Source: an uncultured Ruminococcus sp.
Lineage (GTDB): Bacteria > Bacillota > Clostridia > Oscillospirales > Ruminococcaceae
DNA: 64,000 nt
Direction: 5' to 3'
Assembly: GCA_902780505.1 (NCBI GenBank)
Contig: CACZFN010000003.1
Coordinates: 1 to 64,000, forward strand
Shown here: positions 24,021 to 33,109 of the stretch, piece after piece
Layout of the letters: each line of letters starts with the position of its first letter
Numbering within the stretch: position 1 is the stretch's first letter
Translations under genes and position numbers: made by a program
The notes under the pieces: generated by a model
Told to the model about the DNA's origin: nothing
The model's database searches: none
Seen by the model: the letters and a program-made list of their open reading frames with translations, nothing else

Positions 24021-24283
24021 ATAACTCACAAACGCAATTGGCGCTTTTAAGAGATTTATGCGTTTTATCGGGGGAAACCTTTCTGAAGAAAGGTTCTCCC
24101 CCGAACCCCCTTCCAAAGACTTCTAATTTAATTTTTCCTAAAGGGCATATGCCCTTTAGGAAAAATTAGGTCAAAAGTTTTAGGAAAGGGGCCTGGGGGA
24201 GAACCCTTTTTCAAAAGGGTTTCCCCCAGTAGAACACGTAAGCCTTTTAAAAAGCGCCAATTGCGTTTGTGAGTTATTTATTC
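24015..24283. repeat. 269-bp element with 34-bp perfect inverted termini
   Basis: The arms (24015-24048 and 24250-24283) are exact inverted copies beginning GAATAAATAACTCACAAACG. The interior holds three further hairpins: GGGGGAAACCTTTCT/AGAAAGG-TCTCCCCC, a 34-nt palindrome centred on GGGCATATGCCC at about 24152, and GGGGGAGAACCC/GGGTTTCCCCC. The termini contain the stop codons of both flanking convergent genes, so GAA-TAA is shared by both proteins' ends. It could be a MITE-like insertion or an elaborate convergent terminator. Confidence 0.85.
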
Positions 24284-25075
24284 GCAGCTTACTGTAAGTG
24301 CAGCTTCTTCGGTATAGTCAAGGCGTTCGCCGTCCTTTATCCTGCCTATTTTTACTTCGTGCTTTTCTACCTTGCCTTTACTGCCGCGGTAAACAGTTTC
24401 TATCCTGTCATCGCCCGCGCCTGTAAACTGCTTATGGAAAAGAAAGCTCACGCTGTCATTCTTTACTTCGGTTATTGTAAACACACGTTCAAGGGCTTCA
24501 TCATAGTCCCACGGTTCAAGTTCGAGAAGCTGCATCTCGCCATACTTAAACTCGCCCACTTTAGCTGCGAACCTTAGCACAACCCTATGCCACGAGCCGT
24601 ATATCTTACACTCCTCCGTTATAGTGAGCACAGGGGTATCGGTGTCAGCTTTTTCTTCGGTCAGCTTACCGTTCTCGTAAGTCTGGACTATCACCCTGCC
24701 GTCGGAGCAGACATACCTGCCCTCGCCCTGCTTTATGCCGTTTTTAAAGACACCCTCAAAACGATCACCGCTTTGGTAGAACATAGTGCCCCTGCCGTTT
24801 ATGCCGCCCTTGTTCCACTCGCCTTCATAGGTATGGCCGTCAGAAAAGGACACCCGTCCATAACCTTCGGGAACTCCGCCGCGGAAATTCCCGATAAACT
24901 TATCGCCTTTTTCGTCGGTAAAGCTGCCCGCACCGTTAGGCTCGCCGTTTCTGAACTCACCGTCATAGACAGAACCGTTAATGTAAGTCATCACCCCGCG
25001 CCCGTTAGGGACAAACCTGCTGTTTACTTCGCCGACATATCTGTCGCCGTTTTTCAGCACGATAGAACGTTTCAT
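24278..25075 (-). CDS. MORN-repeat protein
   Basis: 265-aa cytoplasmic protein without a signal peptide. About six MORN repeats (YxGexxxGxxxGxGxxxxxxG) fill residues 1-135, e.g. YDGEFRNGEPNGAGSF and YEGEWNKGGINGRGTMFY. They are followed by an unassigned beta-rich C-terminal domain (about 150-265). MORN repeats often mediate protein or lipid contacts. AGGAGT lies 9-10 nt before the ATG; an 18-residue-longer frame has no site. Its stop codon lies inside the terminal inverted repeat of the neighbouring element. Confidence 0.82.
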   Translation of the reverse strand: MKRSIVLKNGDRYVGEVNSRFVPNGRGVMTYINGSVYDGEFRNGEPNGAGSFTDEKGDKFIGNFRGGVPEGYGRVSFSDGHTYEGEWNKGGINGRGTMFYQSGDRFEGVFKNGIKQGEGRYVCSDGRVIVQTYENGKLTEEKADTDTPVLTITEECKIYGSWHRVVLRFAAKVGEFKYGEMQLLELEPWDYDEALERVFTITEVKNDSVSFLFHKQFTGAGDDRIETVYRGSKGKVEKHEVKIGRIKDGERLDYTEEAALTVSCE

Positions 25076-25117
25076 AACCGCAGCACTCCTTTCTTTACAG
25101 CAAAGCTTACTGGGTTT

Positions 25118-25146
25118 ATTATACCACAACAGCAGTCAGGAGTCAA
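25118..25146 (-). promoter_or_regulatory. Promoter of the MORN gene
   Basis: TTGACT (25141-25146), 17 nt, TATAAT (25118-25123). Confidence 0.8.
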
Positions 25147-25159
25147 TTATTTATTTGGC

Positions 25160-25222
25160 TATCCCACGCAAAGCAGACAGATTTTTATTTACCGTGCCGC
25201 AGGCACTCCTTGTCTGACCTCT
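25160..25222. repeat. Copy of a short intergenic repeat (REP-like)
   Basis: Contains GTGCCGCAGGCAC, a small hairpin, inside the 23-nt block 25193-25215 that recurs exactly at 28494-28516. Flanks such as CGCAAAGC and GACCTCTGAC are also related to the other copy. Confidence 0.65.
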
Positions 25223-25295
25223 GACATCTTAAAAGCAAAGCGTTCTAACCTCCTTAAATCAAAAAAATGATTTTCGCAGCAAATGGATTTTTCTC

Positions 25296-25324
25296 TTGAT
25301 AATAATAAAAAAGTATGGTATAAT
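25296..25324 (+). promoter_or_regulatory. Promoter of the cellulase gene
   Basis: TTGATA, 17 nt, TATAAT; ACGGAGG then precedes the ATG by 8-9 nt. Confidence 0.85.
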
Positions 25325-25385
25325 TAATCCAAAGCATTTATAATAGATTTTAATTCTACACACTACTTAAACGGAGGATACTATT

Positions 25386-27548
25386 ATGGCTGATGAAGAA
25401 AAGAAAGTCACCCCCGAAGAAACCAAAGGCGAAGATACCGAAACAGCTGTGCAGGGTGAAGAAAGCAAGGCAGACGGGGAACAGGCAGAAAGCCCCGAAG
25501 AACAGCCTGCCGGCACTGCCCCCGCTGAGGAAACCGAAGCAGGCGGGTTTGACAAGCAGAAGAAAAAGCGGCTGTTGTCAGCATTTATTGCATTTGATGT
25601 ACTGGTGGCGGCGGTTATCGCAATAATTGCACTTGCACATTTTGCGTCTGATAAGGACGACAGCTCTGTAACCACGGCGGATGCTTCTTCTGCTTCGGAA
25701 AGCAGCGGACAGAAGTCTGACGACACATCAGGTGAGGTCAGCGCTGAGGGCTTACCTGTAGGCGGTGATGATACTTCATCGGAGAGTGAGAGTTCATCAC
25801 AACAGGAAAGCTCGTCGGCAGAGGACAGTAAGCCGCAGGAGGAAAGTTCTTCGCAGGCACCTGAAAGCAACGGGTACAGTGTCGTATACAGCGTAGGCAA
25901 CGGCTGGGAAAACAGCGGCGTACAAATGGCAGGGCTTGAACTAAAGATAGAAAACCACACATCTTCACCCGTTTCGGGGTGGACGCTGACACTTGATGTC
26001 GAGGGCCTCAAGAGTGCTGACGGCTGGAATGGCACGTGGACAGCAAGCGGTGACACACTTACCATAACCAATGCAGATTACAACGGTGATATAGGTGCGG
26101 GCGGCTCGGTCGTTATAGGGTGCAATATCGGAACTTCGGGGGCGCTTAACATAAAGAGTGCCAAACTAAACGGCACCGAATGCACCGTCACAGCAGGAAA
26201 GGTCGACCAGAACGCACAAGGCGGCAATAATAACAACAATGGAGGCAGCAATAACAATAACGGCGGCGGTAATAACACCACGACAGTTTCAGGCGACACA
26301 AAGACACTCCTGACAAGAAGCAAGAACGCCGTTCAGGGCGACGACTGGCTGCACACTGACGGCAACAGGATACTTGACAAGGACGGCAAACAGGTTTGGC
26401 TGACGGGCGTGAACTGGTTTGGCTACAACACCGGCACAAACACGTTTGACGGTTTATGGAACAGTCAACTGACGCCTACTGTAAAAGCGATAGCAGACCA
26501 CGGCTTTAATCTGATAAGGGTACCGATATCGGCACAGCTTATAAACCAGTGGGCATCAGGCGAATACCCGCAGGCAAATTACAACAACGCCTATAACGAA
26601 GAACTCAATCAGATGAACAGTCTGGAAATATTCGAGTATTTTCTTAAACTTGCCGAAGAAAACGGAATGAAGGTAATGCTTGATATACATTCCGCAGAAA
26701 CTGATGCTTCGGGACATAATGTGAACCTGTGGTACACGGACAAGGTTTCTGTTGACGATTTTTACAGTGCGCTTGAATGGGCGGCTGACAGGTACAAAAA
26801 CAATGACACGATAATAGCTTTTGACCTTAAAAACGAGCCGCACGGCAAGCCGAACGAGGGCGACAAGGCGGCTATATGGAACGATTCAAAGCAGGCAAAC
26901 AACTGGAAGTACACAGCTGAAGTTGCGGCAGGCAGGATACTTGCAAAAAACCCGAATGTACTTATTATGGTAGAGGGCACTGAGATATACCCTATGGACA
27001 TAAAGAAAAACGGTGACTTTAAATCGACAAACGAAAAGGATTATTACTTCAACTGGTGGGGCGGGAACCTCAGGGGTGTAAAGGACTTCCCCGTAGACCT
27101 CGGCAAGTATCAGGACAAGCTTGTATATTCCCCGCATGATTACGGCCCGACAGTTTACAAACAGCCGTGGTTTGAGGGTTCATACGACTTTGACAGCCTG
27201 ATGAAGGACTGCTGGAAGGACAACTGGTTCTATATTTTTGAAGACAAGACAGCACCTTTGCTTATAGGCGAATGGGGCGGTTTTATGAAGGAACCGAACC
27301 TTACCTGGATGACATATATGCGCCAGCTTATAAGCGAGAACCACCTGAACCACACCTTCTGGTGCTTTAATGCAAATTCGGGCGACACAGGCGGGCTTGT
27401 GCTTGATGACTTTACCACATGGGACGAGGAAAAGTACGGCTTTGTAAAGGAAGTGCTCTGGCAGGAGGGCGGCAAGTTCGTAGGACTTGACCATGCGATA
27501 GCTTTAGGCGAAAACGGTATAACGCTCAAAAGCGCAAAAGGTCTGTAA
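25386..27548 (+). CDS. Membrane-anchored GH5 endoglucanase with CBM2-like module
   Basis: 720-aa type II membrane protein. Residues 1-62 form a highly charged cytoplasmic tail and 63-86 a membrane anchor ([20 protein letters not shown]). Residues 90-158 are a Ser/Glu-rich linker, and 160-265 a CBM2-like cellulose-binding domain ([20 protein letters not shown]). After an Asn/Gly linker comes the GH5 catalytic domain (about 320-710) with acid/base Glu in FDLKNEPHG (about 481) and nucleophile Glu in LLIGEWGGF (about 627). It should cut beta-1,4-glucan outside the cell while staying attached. There is no cleavable signal peptide and no dockerin. The acidic 60-residue cytoplasmic tail is unusual for a cellulase and could have an intracellular contact. 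Confidence 0.93.
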   Translation: MADEEKKVTPEETKGEDTETAVQGEESKADGEQAESPEEQPAGTAPAEETEAGGFDKQKKKRLLSAFIAFDVLVAAVIAIIALAHFASDKDDSSVTTADASSASESSGQKSDDTSGEVSAEGLPVGGDDTSSESESSSQQESSSAEDSKPQEESSSQAPESNGYSVVYSVGNGWENSGVQMAGLELKIENHTSSPVSGWTLTLDVEGLKSADGWNGTWTASGDTLTITNADYNGDIGAGGSVVIGCNIGTSGALNIKSAKLNGTECTVTAGKVDQNAQGGNNNNNGGSNNNNGGGNNTTTVSGDTKTLLTRSKNAVQGDDWLHTDGNRILDKDGKQVWLTGVNWFGYNTGTNTFDGLWNSQLTPTVKAIADHGFNLIRVPISAQLINQWASGEYPQANYNNAYNEELNQMNSLEIFEYFLKLAEENGMKVMLDIHSAETDASGHNVNLWYTDKVSVDDFYSALEWAADRYKNNDTIIAFDLKNEPHGKPNEGDKAAIWNDSKQANNWKYTAEVAAGRILAKNPNVLIMVEGTEIYPMDIKKNGDFKSTNEKDYYFNWWGGNLRGVKDFPVDLGKYQDKLVYSPHDYGPTVYKQPWFEGSYDFDSLMKDCWKDNWFYIFEDKTAPLLIGEWGGFMKEPNLTWMTYMRQLISENHLNHTFWCFNANSGDTGGLVLDDFTTWDEEKYGFVKEVLWQEGGKFVGLDHAIALGENGITLKSAKGL

Positions 27549-27562
27549 GGGCTGAAGCATAA

Positions 27563-28420
27563 ATGGGGATAGAAAGATTATTTGAATATATCGGGAATGA
27601 TGAAAACAGATTTCACGGGGTATGCATAACCAAAGGCGGAAAAGAGATAGCGGCGCTTATACGCTCACCTGAGAGCAGGCGTTACCCGATATATTCCGCT
27701 GTCAAGACCATACTTGGCATGGGTGTCGGCTTCCTTGTACAAGAAGGCAGGATGGACACAGAAAAGCCGCTGTACCGTTACCTTTCCGAAAGACAGCGGC
27801 GGCTGATACCCGAAAACAGACGTGAGGATTTTTCAAAGCTCAGCGTTGAGCGTTTTCTGACAATGACTGTGGCGGGGTACCCGTTCAGGCCACAGGGTGA
27901 AAGCGGCTGGGAAGAACAGGCGCTTGGTGCAGACATAGCTTACGCCGGCTGCAACAGGTTTGAATATTCAAACTTCCCTGCCCTGCTTGTCAGCGCGGCG
28001 GCACAGAATGCGGCAGGGGAAGACTTTTACCTTTATCTTTGCAGCAGGCTTTTTGAACCGCTTGGCATTGACGCACCGCCATACAGGAAAACGCCGGAGG
28101 GGTATTTCTACGGGGCTTCGGGAATGGAACTCAGTGTAAGAGAGCTTGCACGTATCGGGCAGAGGCTGCTTGAACTGAGCCGCGGCGGCGGGTATTTTGA
28201 AAAAGCCGTATCGCCGGTAATAAACACAGGAAAATCAGGCTACGGGTACTTCACCTGGGCGGATAAGGACTATTTTTATATAAGCGGCAAGTGGGGGCAG
28301 AAATGCATCGCTTTCAGAAACAGCGGGGTGATAATCACCTATCTTTCCGACAGGCAGGAGGGCGACGAAGAAGCCTTCAGGCTTGCATCTGATCTCGGAA
28401 ATCAATTTTTACAAAATTAA
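27563..28420 (+). CDS. Beta-lactamase-fold serine hydrolase (class C-like)
   Basis: 285 aa without a signal peptide. Candidate active-site motifs of the beta-lactamase/DD-peptidase fold are SAVK (SxxK, about residue 52), YSN (about 139) and a C-terminal SGKWGQK in place of the usual HxG/KTG motif. The family includes esterases, peptidases and penicillin-binding proteins. It begins 14 nt after the cellulase stop and is probably in its transcript, but a cytoplasmic hydrolase behind an extracellular cellulase has no obvious joint role. Confidence 0.78.
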   Translation: MGIERLFEYIGNDENRFHGVCITKGGKEIAALIRSPESRRYPIYSAVKTILGMGVGFLVQEGRMDTEKPLYRYLSERQRRLIPENRREDFSKLSVERFLTMTVAGYPFRPQGESGWEEQALGADIAYAGCNRFEYSNFPALLVSAAAQNAAGEDFYLYLCSRLFEPLGIDAPPYRKTPEGYFYGASGMELSVRELARIGQRLLELSRGGGYFEKAVSPVINTGKSGYGYFTWADKDYFYISGKWGQKCIAFRNSGVIITYLSDRQEGDEEAFRLASDLGNQFLQN

Positions 28421-28429
28421 TTTCCGAGA

Positions 28430-28546
28430 GGTTAGAAATTAGAGGTCAGAAGTTAGATAATGAGTCCGCAAAGCGGACGAAAGCTTTAAAAATCGTGCCG
28501 CAGGCACTCCTTGTCTTGCTTCTTGCCTCTGATAATCTTGCATCTA
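28430..28546. repeat. Second copy of the REP-like intergenic repeat
   Basis: Contains GTCCGCAAAGCGGAC and GTGCCGCAGGCAC hairpins. AGAGGTCAGAAGTTAGA on the left is roughly inverted in TCTTGCTTCTTGCCTCT on the right. The 23-nt core 28494-28516 is identical to 25193-25215, so the repeat brackets the cellulase and beta-lactamase-like genes. Confidence 0.65.
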
Positions 28547-28558
28547 AGGAGGACAGAA

Positions 28559-29449
28559 ATGGTAAAACTACAGATACCCGCCACCAGCGCAAACCTCGGG
28601 GCGGGGTTTGACGCACTCGGGCTGGCGCTTTCATTCTACAACACAGCTGAAATGGAAGAAAACGATCATTTGGACATAAAGTCACTTGACAACACGAAAA
28701 TACCCGAGAACGAGAAAAACCTTATATATATTTCAGCCAAGGACCTGTACGAGGTATGCGGCAAAAAGCTTGAAGGGCTGACACTCAGGCAGACAAATGC
28801 TATACCTATGGCAAGGGGGCTCGGATCATCATCTGCGTGCATTATAGCAGGGCTTGTGGGGGCTAACAAGATGCTCGGCGATCCGCTTACAAAAGATGAC
28901 CTTGTTGACCTTGCCGCACAGATAGAAGGCCACCCCGACAACACAGCGCCCGCACTTTTAGGCGGTATAGTAACAGCGGTATTTGACGGCAGAAAGGTGC
29001 ACTGGGTAAAGCAGGAGGTTTACACGAACCTGAAATTTGCGGCCATCATACCCGATTTTGAGCTTAAAACAAATGATGCACGCGCCTGCCTGCCAAAAGA
29101 AGTAACATACAAAGATGCGGTCTACAACCTTTCCCGTGCGGCGTTGTTTTCGGCATCACTTCTGACAGGCAAATACGAAAACCTGCGGACAGGTGTTGAC
29201 GACAGACTGCACCAGCCTTACAGAATGAAGCTTATTCCGAATATAGACGAAGTTTTTGACATAGCCTACACCCACGGCGCATATGCCGCATACATATCAG
29301 GTGCAGGGCCGACAGTCATGGCGATAGCTGACGGCGGCAATGAATTCTTCGCGGGGAAGCTTCGCTTTTCACTTGAAAACGCCGGGCTTTCAAACTGGAG
29401 TGTTCACGAGCTTTCTATTGATAACGAGGGCACAAAAGTAGTGGTATGA
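28559..29449 (+). CDS. thrB: Homoserine kinase
   Basis: 296-aa GHMP-superfamily kinase that phosphorylates L-homoserine in threonine synthesis. Signatures are the N-terminal PATSANLGAGFDALGLAL, the ATP-binding PMARGLGSSSACIIAGL, EGHPDNTAPALLGG and the C-terminal ISGAGPTVMA. AAGGAGGAC precedes the chosen ATG; an upstream frame extension overlaps the repeat. No other threonine gene is adjacent. Confidence 0.95.
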   Translation: MVKLQIPATSANLGAGFDALGLALSFYNTAEMEENDHLDIKSLDNTKIPENEKNLIYISAKDLYEVCGKKLEGLTLRQTNAIPMARGLGSSSACIIAGLVGANKMLGDPLTKDDLVDLAAQIEGHPDNTAPALLGGIVTAVFDGRKVHWVKQEVYTNLKFAAIIPDFELKTNDARACLPKEVTYKDAVYNLSRAALFSASLLTGKYENLRTGVDDRLHQPYRMKLIPNIDEVFDIAYTHGAYAAYISGAGPTVMAIADGGNEFFAGKLRFSLENAGLSNWSVHELSIDNEGTKVVV

Positions 29450-29479
29450 CCTGAGTTATAAAGACAACAGCGCACAAAG

Positions 29480-29510
29480 ATCCCCCGACACCGTAAAGGT
29501 ATCGGGGGAT
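29480..29510. terminator. Hairpin between thrB and the DUF2325 gene
   Basis: ATCCCCCGACACC and GGTATCGGGGGAT form a 13-bp stem with one mismatch and a 5-nt loop. T-tracts are weak on both strands. It lies between convergent genes and probably serves both. Confidence 0.65.
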
Positions 29511-29550
29511 ATCAATTTCTGCATTACCCTTATGCCGGTAAGCAGAGTGG

Positions 29551-29829
29551 TCAGCTGTACTTAGCCAGAACGTTTTTGAGCGCATTTACACTGCCGCTTT
29601 TAACGTGCTCGACAGGTATACCATGCTTTGCGGAACTTGTTTTTACTGTACCGAGCATTTTGTGGGAACAGGTGCCGGTGAAAACAAGTATCAGGTCAGG
29701 TCTTCCTATTTTGCCCGCAAAGTCAGAAGGCATCTGGGTAAAAACCTTTGCCTTGCAGCCTGCGCCTTCGCAGATATCCTTATATCTGCCTGCCATTCTG
29801 TCATTACCGCCTACTACAACTACACTCAC
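29551..29829 (-). CDS. DUF2325 family protein
   Basis: 92 aa. VSVVVVGGNDRMAGRYKDI and VFTGTCSHKMLGTVK are the core of DUF2325, a small Rossmann-like family of unknown function. A GTG start with GAAAGGAA 6 nt upstream is chosen because it begins exactly at the conserved VSVVVVGG strand. Longer frames run into the permease gene. It follows the ABC permease on the same strand and may be co-transcribed. Confidence 0.8.
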   Translation of the reverse strand: MSVVVVGGNDRMAGRYKDICEGAGCKAKVFTQMPSDFAGKIGRPDLILVFTGTCSHKMLGTVKTSSAKHGIPVEHVKSGSVNALKNVLAKYS

Positions 29830-29909
29830 TGTCTTTTCCTTTCTATATGTGCAGGGCCAAAAGTGTATGGTATATCTTCCCTTTTTAAAGGGCGGATATC
29901 GGAAAGTTA

Positions 29910-32180
29910 TCACTCGACGTTTTTAAGTGCCTCGTCGAGGGGGATACGGCTCACCTTAGCTCTCAGTATCAGCACGACCAACAGGTAAGTCGCCACACCA
30001 AGCCCGATAGTTTTGAAAACTACCGAGGGTACCAGTTTATACTCAAACCAGCCCGAATAGCCTTTGAACACTTCAAACATTACCACCGCAAGTGTTCTGT
30101 CACAAAGGATTATGCCTATGACAAGCGACAGGATAGTCACGATTGTCGTTGTGTGGATATAAAGACCGTTTATCTCGCCGCTGTTATAGCCGAGTATCTT
30201 CGTCATTGAGATCGACTGTGTGTTTTTCTCTATTATTATCTTTGCAAGGAGGTATATTACAAGAACGTAGATTATAGTACCGAAGAATGTGAAAATGAAC
30301 ATCATACTGCCCATTGAACGTATAAGCTGACGGGATGTCTTTGTAAGCTCTGTTTCGGTTATACGGGTAGCTATATATTTTTCTTCGATATCGGTGATCT
30401 CCTTATTTGAGAAGTAGGCGTTGAAATAGCCGTCTTCGTGGTCAAAGGTCTTATTCAGGTCGTCGATATCCATAAACACGGCGATTATTGCGGGGTAATC
30501 ATAAAGCCCGCCTATTTTAAAGGAGTAGGTCTTATCGCTGTACTTATCCTTCAGTTCAAGTGTATCGCCGACATCAAGCTTGTATTTTTTATGGAAAGCT
30601 GTTGATATCGACACCTCACCCTTCGATGAGCTGAGCTCAACATATTTACTGTCCTTATTTACGCCGTAGATAGTAACGTCCTCGTCCTTATTGCCTGTAT
30701 TTTCGCCTATCGTCTGCAAGCTTTCGCAGGCGTAGCTCTCGGCACCGTCTGTCTGTGTGGGCAGGGGGGCTTTAAGAACATACTGATACTCAGCAAGAAG
30801 GTTTGATGTTGTGCTGTCTTCAAAGCTTTGCAGCATAGGTTTAAAGATAAGGCTGAACATAAGTATGAATTCAGCAAACACTATACCTAAGAAGATAGTC
30901 ACATAGTTAGGCATATTCTGGAATATGACTCTTAGCCTGAACCTTGTCATTATCGGTATTTTGGTGTTGAGCTTAAATGCCTTTTTCTTCTGCCTTGTTT
31001 TAAGGTCATGGCGCAGGAAGCGCAGTGGCGGGAGTTTAAGCTTTACGTTAAGCATAACAAGGTTTATAACAAACATAAGCGCAAACGGGATAAGTGTTGT
31101 TCTCACAAAAGCATTGGGGGTGAAGACTATCTTATAGCTTACAAGCGAGTAGCTTGCAAGGTAGGCTTTAGCAAAAACATTATTCAGGACAGTATAGCCG
31201 AGAATATTGCCGACTACAGCACCCGCCGCAAGCGAAAGCATAGGAAGCACCATATAGTGCCTTACCATTTCGCCCCTTGTATAGCCTGATGCACGCAGAA
31301 CGCCTATTGTGCCCGCTTCCTTATTGATAGTATTGCTTATAGTTATAGAGAATACGAATGCAAGGATAATAACAACGATATAAAGGAACACGGTTATCAT
31401 TGCCTGGTCGCCGCTGAAATCATCTGCAGCAAATATTATCGCCTGGTTTGAAAAGGCAGGGATAAACTGTTCAAGTTCACCGTTTGCTGACAGTGTCTTT
31501 ATCAGTTCTTCAGCCATATCCTTATTTCTGATATCATCGTCCCTGTCGGGGCGGTCGTTATAGAAATAGCTGTAGCTGTAGTGGATATGGTCATCTCTTA
31601 AAGACTCAAAGCCCGCTTTTGTAACGACACCCACACCGAATTTATCATTATCAAACATCATATCCGAAGGACTCTGAAAAAGAGTTGAGTAATCGGAAAG
31701 GGCAACTATACCCGTTATTTTAAATTCCTTATCGGCAAACTTTATTGTCGAGCCTATTTTAAGGTCATGGTTCTGTGCAAAAAGCCTGTCGATACCGAGT
31801 TCGTCATCTTCAGTCGGTGCATCACCGTCTAAAACGTCGATAAGGTCTATCTGTTCCCTGTCTGCAAAAACACGGAAGGTGCTGTCTTCAAAGCTCTGGA
31901 CAGCTTCTTCTTTATAGAAGTTTTCAAAAACCTTTATCTTGCCGTCGGCTTCTATCTTAGCCAGAGTTTCAGCAGAGGGCATATCCTTATATTCAAAGTT
32001 GCCGTCCTCTATCTTATACTTTTCATAGCTTTCATCATTTGATTTTTGCAGGCTGTTATCGGACACAAGAAAGCCCGAGACCGCCGATATAGTAAGCACA
32101 AAGAACAGAAAGATTATAAAATACTTGGGGAATTCCTCTTTAAGTTCCCTCGGTAATCTTTTTCTAAGCGGATTTTTCAT
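29910..32180 (-). CDS. FtsX/MacB-type ABC transporter permease
   Basis: 756-aa membrane protein with two FtsX-like cassettes. The N-terminal helix (about 20-40) is followed by a large extracytoplasmic MacB-like region (about 45-255), three helices around 260-370 (including GTIGVLRASGYTRGEMVRHY), a second helix at about 430 with a second extracytoplasmic region, and three final helices (about 625-740, with ITMTKILGYNSGEINGLY-like text). Such permeases work with a MacB/LolD-type ATPase in export of peptides or lipids, or as mechanotransducers. Its start lies 15 nt after the ATPase stop. Confidence 0.88.
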   Translation of the reverse strand: MKNPLRKRLPRELKEEFPKYFIIFLFFVLTISAVSGFLVSDNSLQKSNDESYEKYKIEDGNFEYKDMPSAETLAKIEADGKIKVFENFYKEEAVQSFEDSTFRVFADREQIDLIDVLDGDAPTEDDELGIDRLFAQNHDLKIGSTIKFADKEFKITGIVALSDYSTLFQSPSDMMFDNDKFGVGVVTKAGFESLRDDHIHYSYSYFYNDRPDRDDDIRNKDMAEELIKTLSANGELEQFIPAFSNQAIIFAADDFSGDQAMITVFLYIVVIILAFVFSITISNTINKEAGTIGVLRASGYTRGEMVRHYMVLPMLSLAAGAVVGNILGYTVLNNVFAKAYLASYSLVSYKIVFTPNAFVRTTLIPFALMFVINLVMLNVKLKLPPLRFLRHDLKTRQKKKAFKLNTKIPIMTRFRLRVIFQNMPNYVTIFLGIVFAEFILMFSLIFKPMLQSFEDSTTSNLLAEYQYVLKAPLPTQTDGAESYACESLQTIGENTGNKDEDVTIYGVNKDSKYVELSSSKGEVSISTAFHKKYKLDVGDTLELKDKYSDKTYSFKIGGLYDYPAIIAVFMDIDDLNKTFDHEDGYFNAYFSNKEITDIEEKYIATRITETELTKTSRQLIRSMGSMMFIFTFFGTIIYVLVIYLLAKIIIEKNTQSISMTKILGYNSGEINGLYIHTTTIVTILSLVIGIILCDRTLAVVMFEVFKGYSGWFEYKLVPSVVFKTIGLGVATYLLVVLILRAKVSRIPLDEALKNVE

Positions 32181-32195
32181 AATAAGCCACCCGCC

Positions 32196-32894
32196 TTACC
32201 AGTCAAGCTCTTGTGCGGTGAGCTTGGATTCATTGAGGTAATCCTTCCTGATAGTACCGTCACGAAGCTTTATTACCCTGTCCGCCATAAGCTTGATAGC
32301 GTCATTATGTGTTACCATGACGACTGTTGAGCCATATTTCTGGTTCAGGTCACTTATAAGGGTGAGTATCTCCTTTGAGGTATTATAGTCAAGTGCGCCT
32401 GTAGGTTCATCACAAAGGAGGATATCGGGGTTCTTAACGACAGCCCTGCCTATAGCGGTCCTCTGCTGCTGACCGCCTGAAAGCTGATTGGGAAGCTTAT
32501 GCCTGTGCTCGTAAAGCCCCAGCGACCTGAGCAGGTCATCAACATCAAGGGGGTTATCCGACAGATATGCACCGACTTCGATATTTTCCTTGATATTCAG
32601 GTTAGGGATAAGGTTGTACATCTGGAAAATATAGCCTAAATGCTTTCTTCTGTAAAGGGTAAGTGCTTTTTCTGACATATCCTTTGTCTTTTCACCGTTT
32701 ATCGCGATATAGCCCTCGTCCGCAGAATCAATACCGCCGATAATATTGAGAAGTGTGGATTTACCCGAGCCTGATGCGCCGAGCAGTACACAGAACTCAC
32801 CCTTTTCTATCCCTGCATTGATGCCTTTCAGGACTTCGACACGGCTCTCGCCCTCGCCGTAGCTTTTTCTTATACCACTTATTTCAAGAAACAT
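32196..32894 (-). CDS. ABC transporter ATP-binding protein (MacB/LolD type)
   Basis: 232 aa. Walker A GASGSGKSTLLN, Q-loop FQMYNLIPNLN, signature LSGGQQQRTAIGRA, Walker B ILLCDEPTGALD and H-loop VTHND are all intact. It pairs with the FtsX-type permease downstream. The start has AAAGGAG 9 nt upstream. Two tandem promoters, each with a palindromic operator, control the pair. Confidence 0.93.
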   Translation of the reverse strand: MFLEISGIRKSYGEGESRVEVLKGINAGIEKGEFCVLLGASGSGKSTLLNIIGGIDSADEGYIAINGEKTKDMSEKALTLYRRKHLGYIFQMYNLIPNLNIKENIEVGAYLSDNPLDVDDLLRSLGLYEHRHKLPNQLSGGQQQRTAIGRAVVKNPDILLCDEPTGALDYNTSKEILTLISDLNQKYGSTVVMVTHNDAIKLMADRVIKLRDGTIRKDYLNESKLTAQELDW

Positions 32895-32909
32895 GATAGT
32901 AACTCCTTT

Positions 32910-32931
32910 CATATGAACGATTGTTCATATG
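32910..32931. promoter_or_regulatory. Palindromic operator (TetR-like) at the ABC start region
   Basis: CATATGAAC, GATT, GTTCATATG: 9-bp perfect arms placed just after the proximal -10 box and before the ribosome site. This is where a TetR-type repressor would block transcription. No TetR gene is in the window. Confidence 0.7.
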
Positions 32932-32934
32932 TTT

Positions 32935-32963
32935 ATTATAACATCAGCCATAAAATCTGTCAA
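32935..32963 (-). promoter_or_regulatory. Proximal promoter of the ABC operon
   Basis: TTGACA (32958-32963), 17 nt, TATAAT (32935-32940). Confidence 0.85.
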
Positions 32964-33004
32964 TATAGAATTCTTACAAAAAAAGGGGATTATTCGCGCA
33001 TCGG

Positions 33005-33062
33005 GTTAGTAAAAGCTAACATAAATGCAAAATCTATAGTTAGCATATACTAACTATAGATT
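33005..33062. promoter_or_regulatory. Two GTTAG-N6-CTAAC operators
   Basis: GTTAG-TAAAAG-CTAAC (33005-33020) and GTTAG-CATATA-CTAAC inside a 13-bp perfect inverted repeat (33031-33062, arms AATCTATAGTTAG). The second lies just after the distal -10 box. The half-sites resemble DtxR-family metal-regulator sites, which is only a suggestion. Confidence 0.65.
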
Positions 33063-33091
33063 ATTTTACCCTATTTACAAACATTTGTCAA
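33063..33091 (-). promoter_or_regulatory. Distal promoter of the ABC operon
   Basis: TTGACA (33086-33091), 17 nt, TAAAAT (33063-33068), directed at the ABC genes through the operators. Confidence 0.7.
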
Positions 33092-33109
33092 GGGGTTATG
33101 CAAAAAAAA

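Noticed and set aside
24278-25129. Longer MORN protein starting at 25129
   Set aside because: The extra 18 residues overlap the -10 box of the gene's own promoter and lack a ribosome site.
26030-26045. CACGTG in the cellulase gene and at 44529 in the CDF gene as parS sites
   Set aside because: Flanking bases do not match the 16-bp consensus and both lie inside coding sequence.
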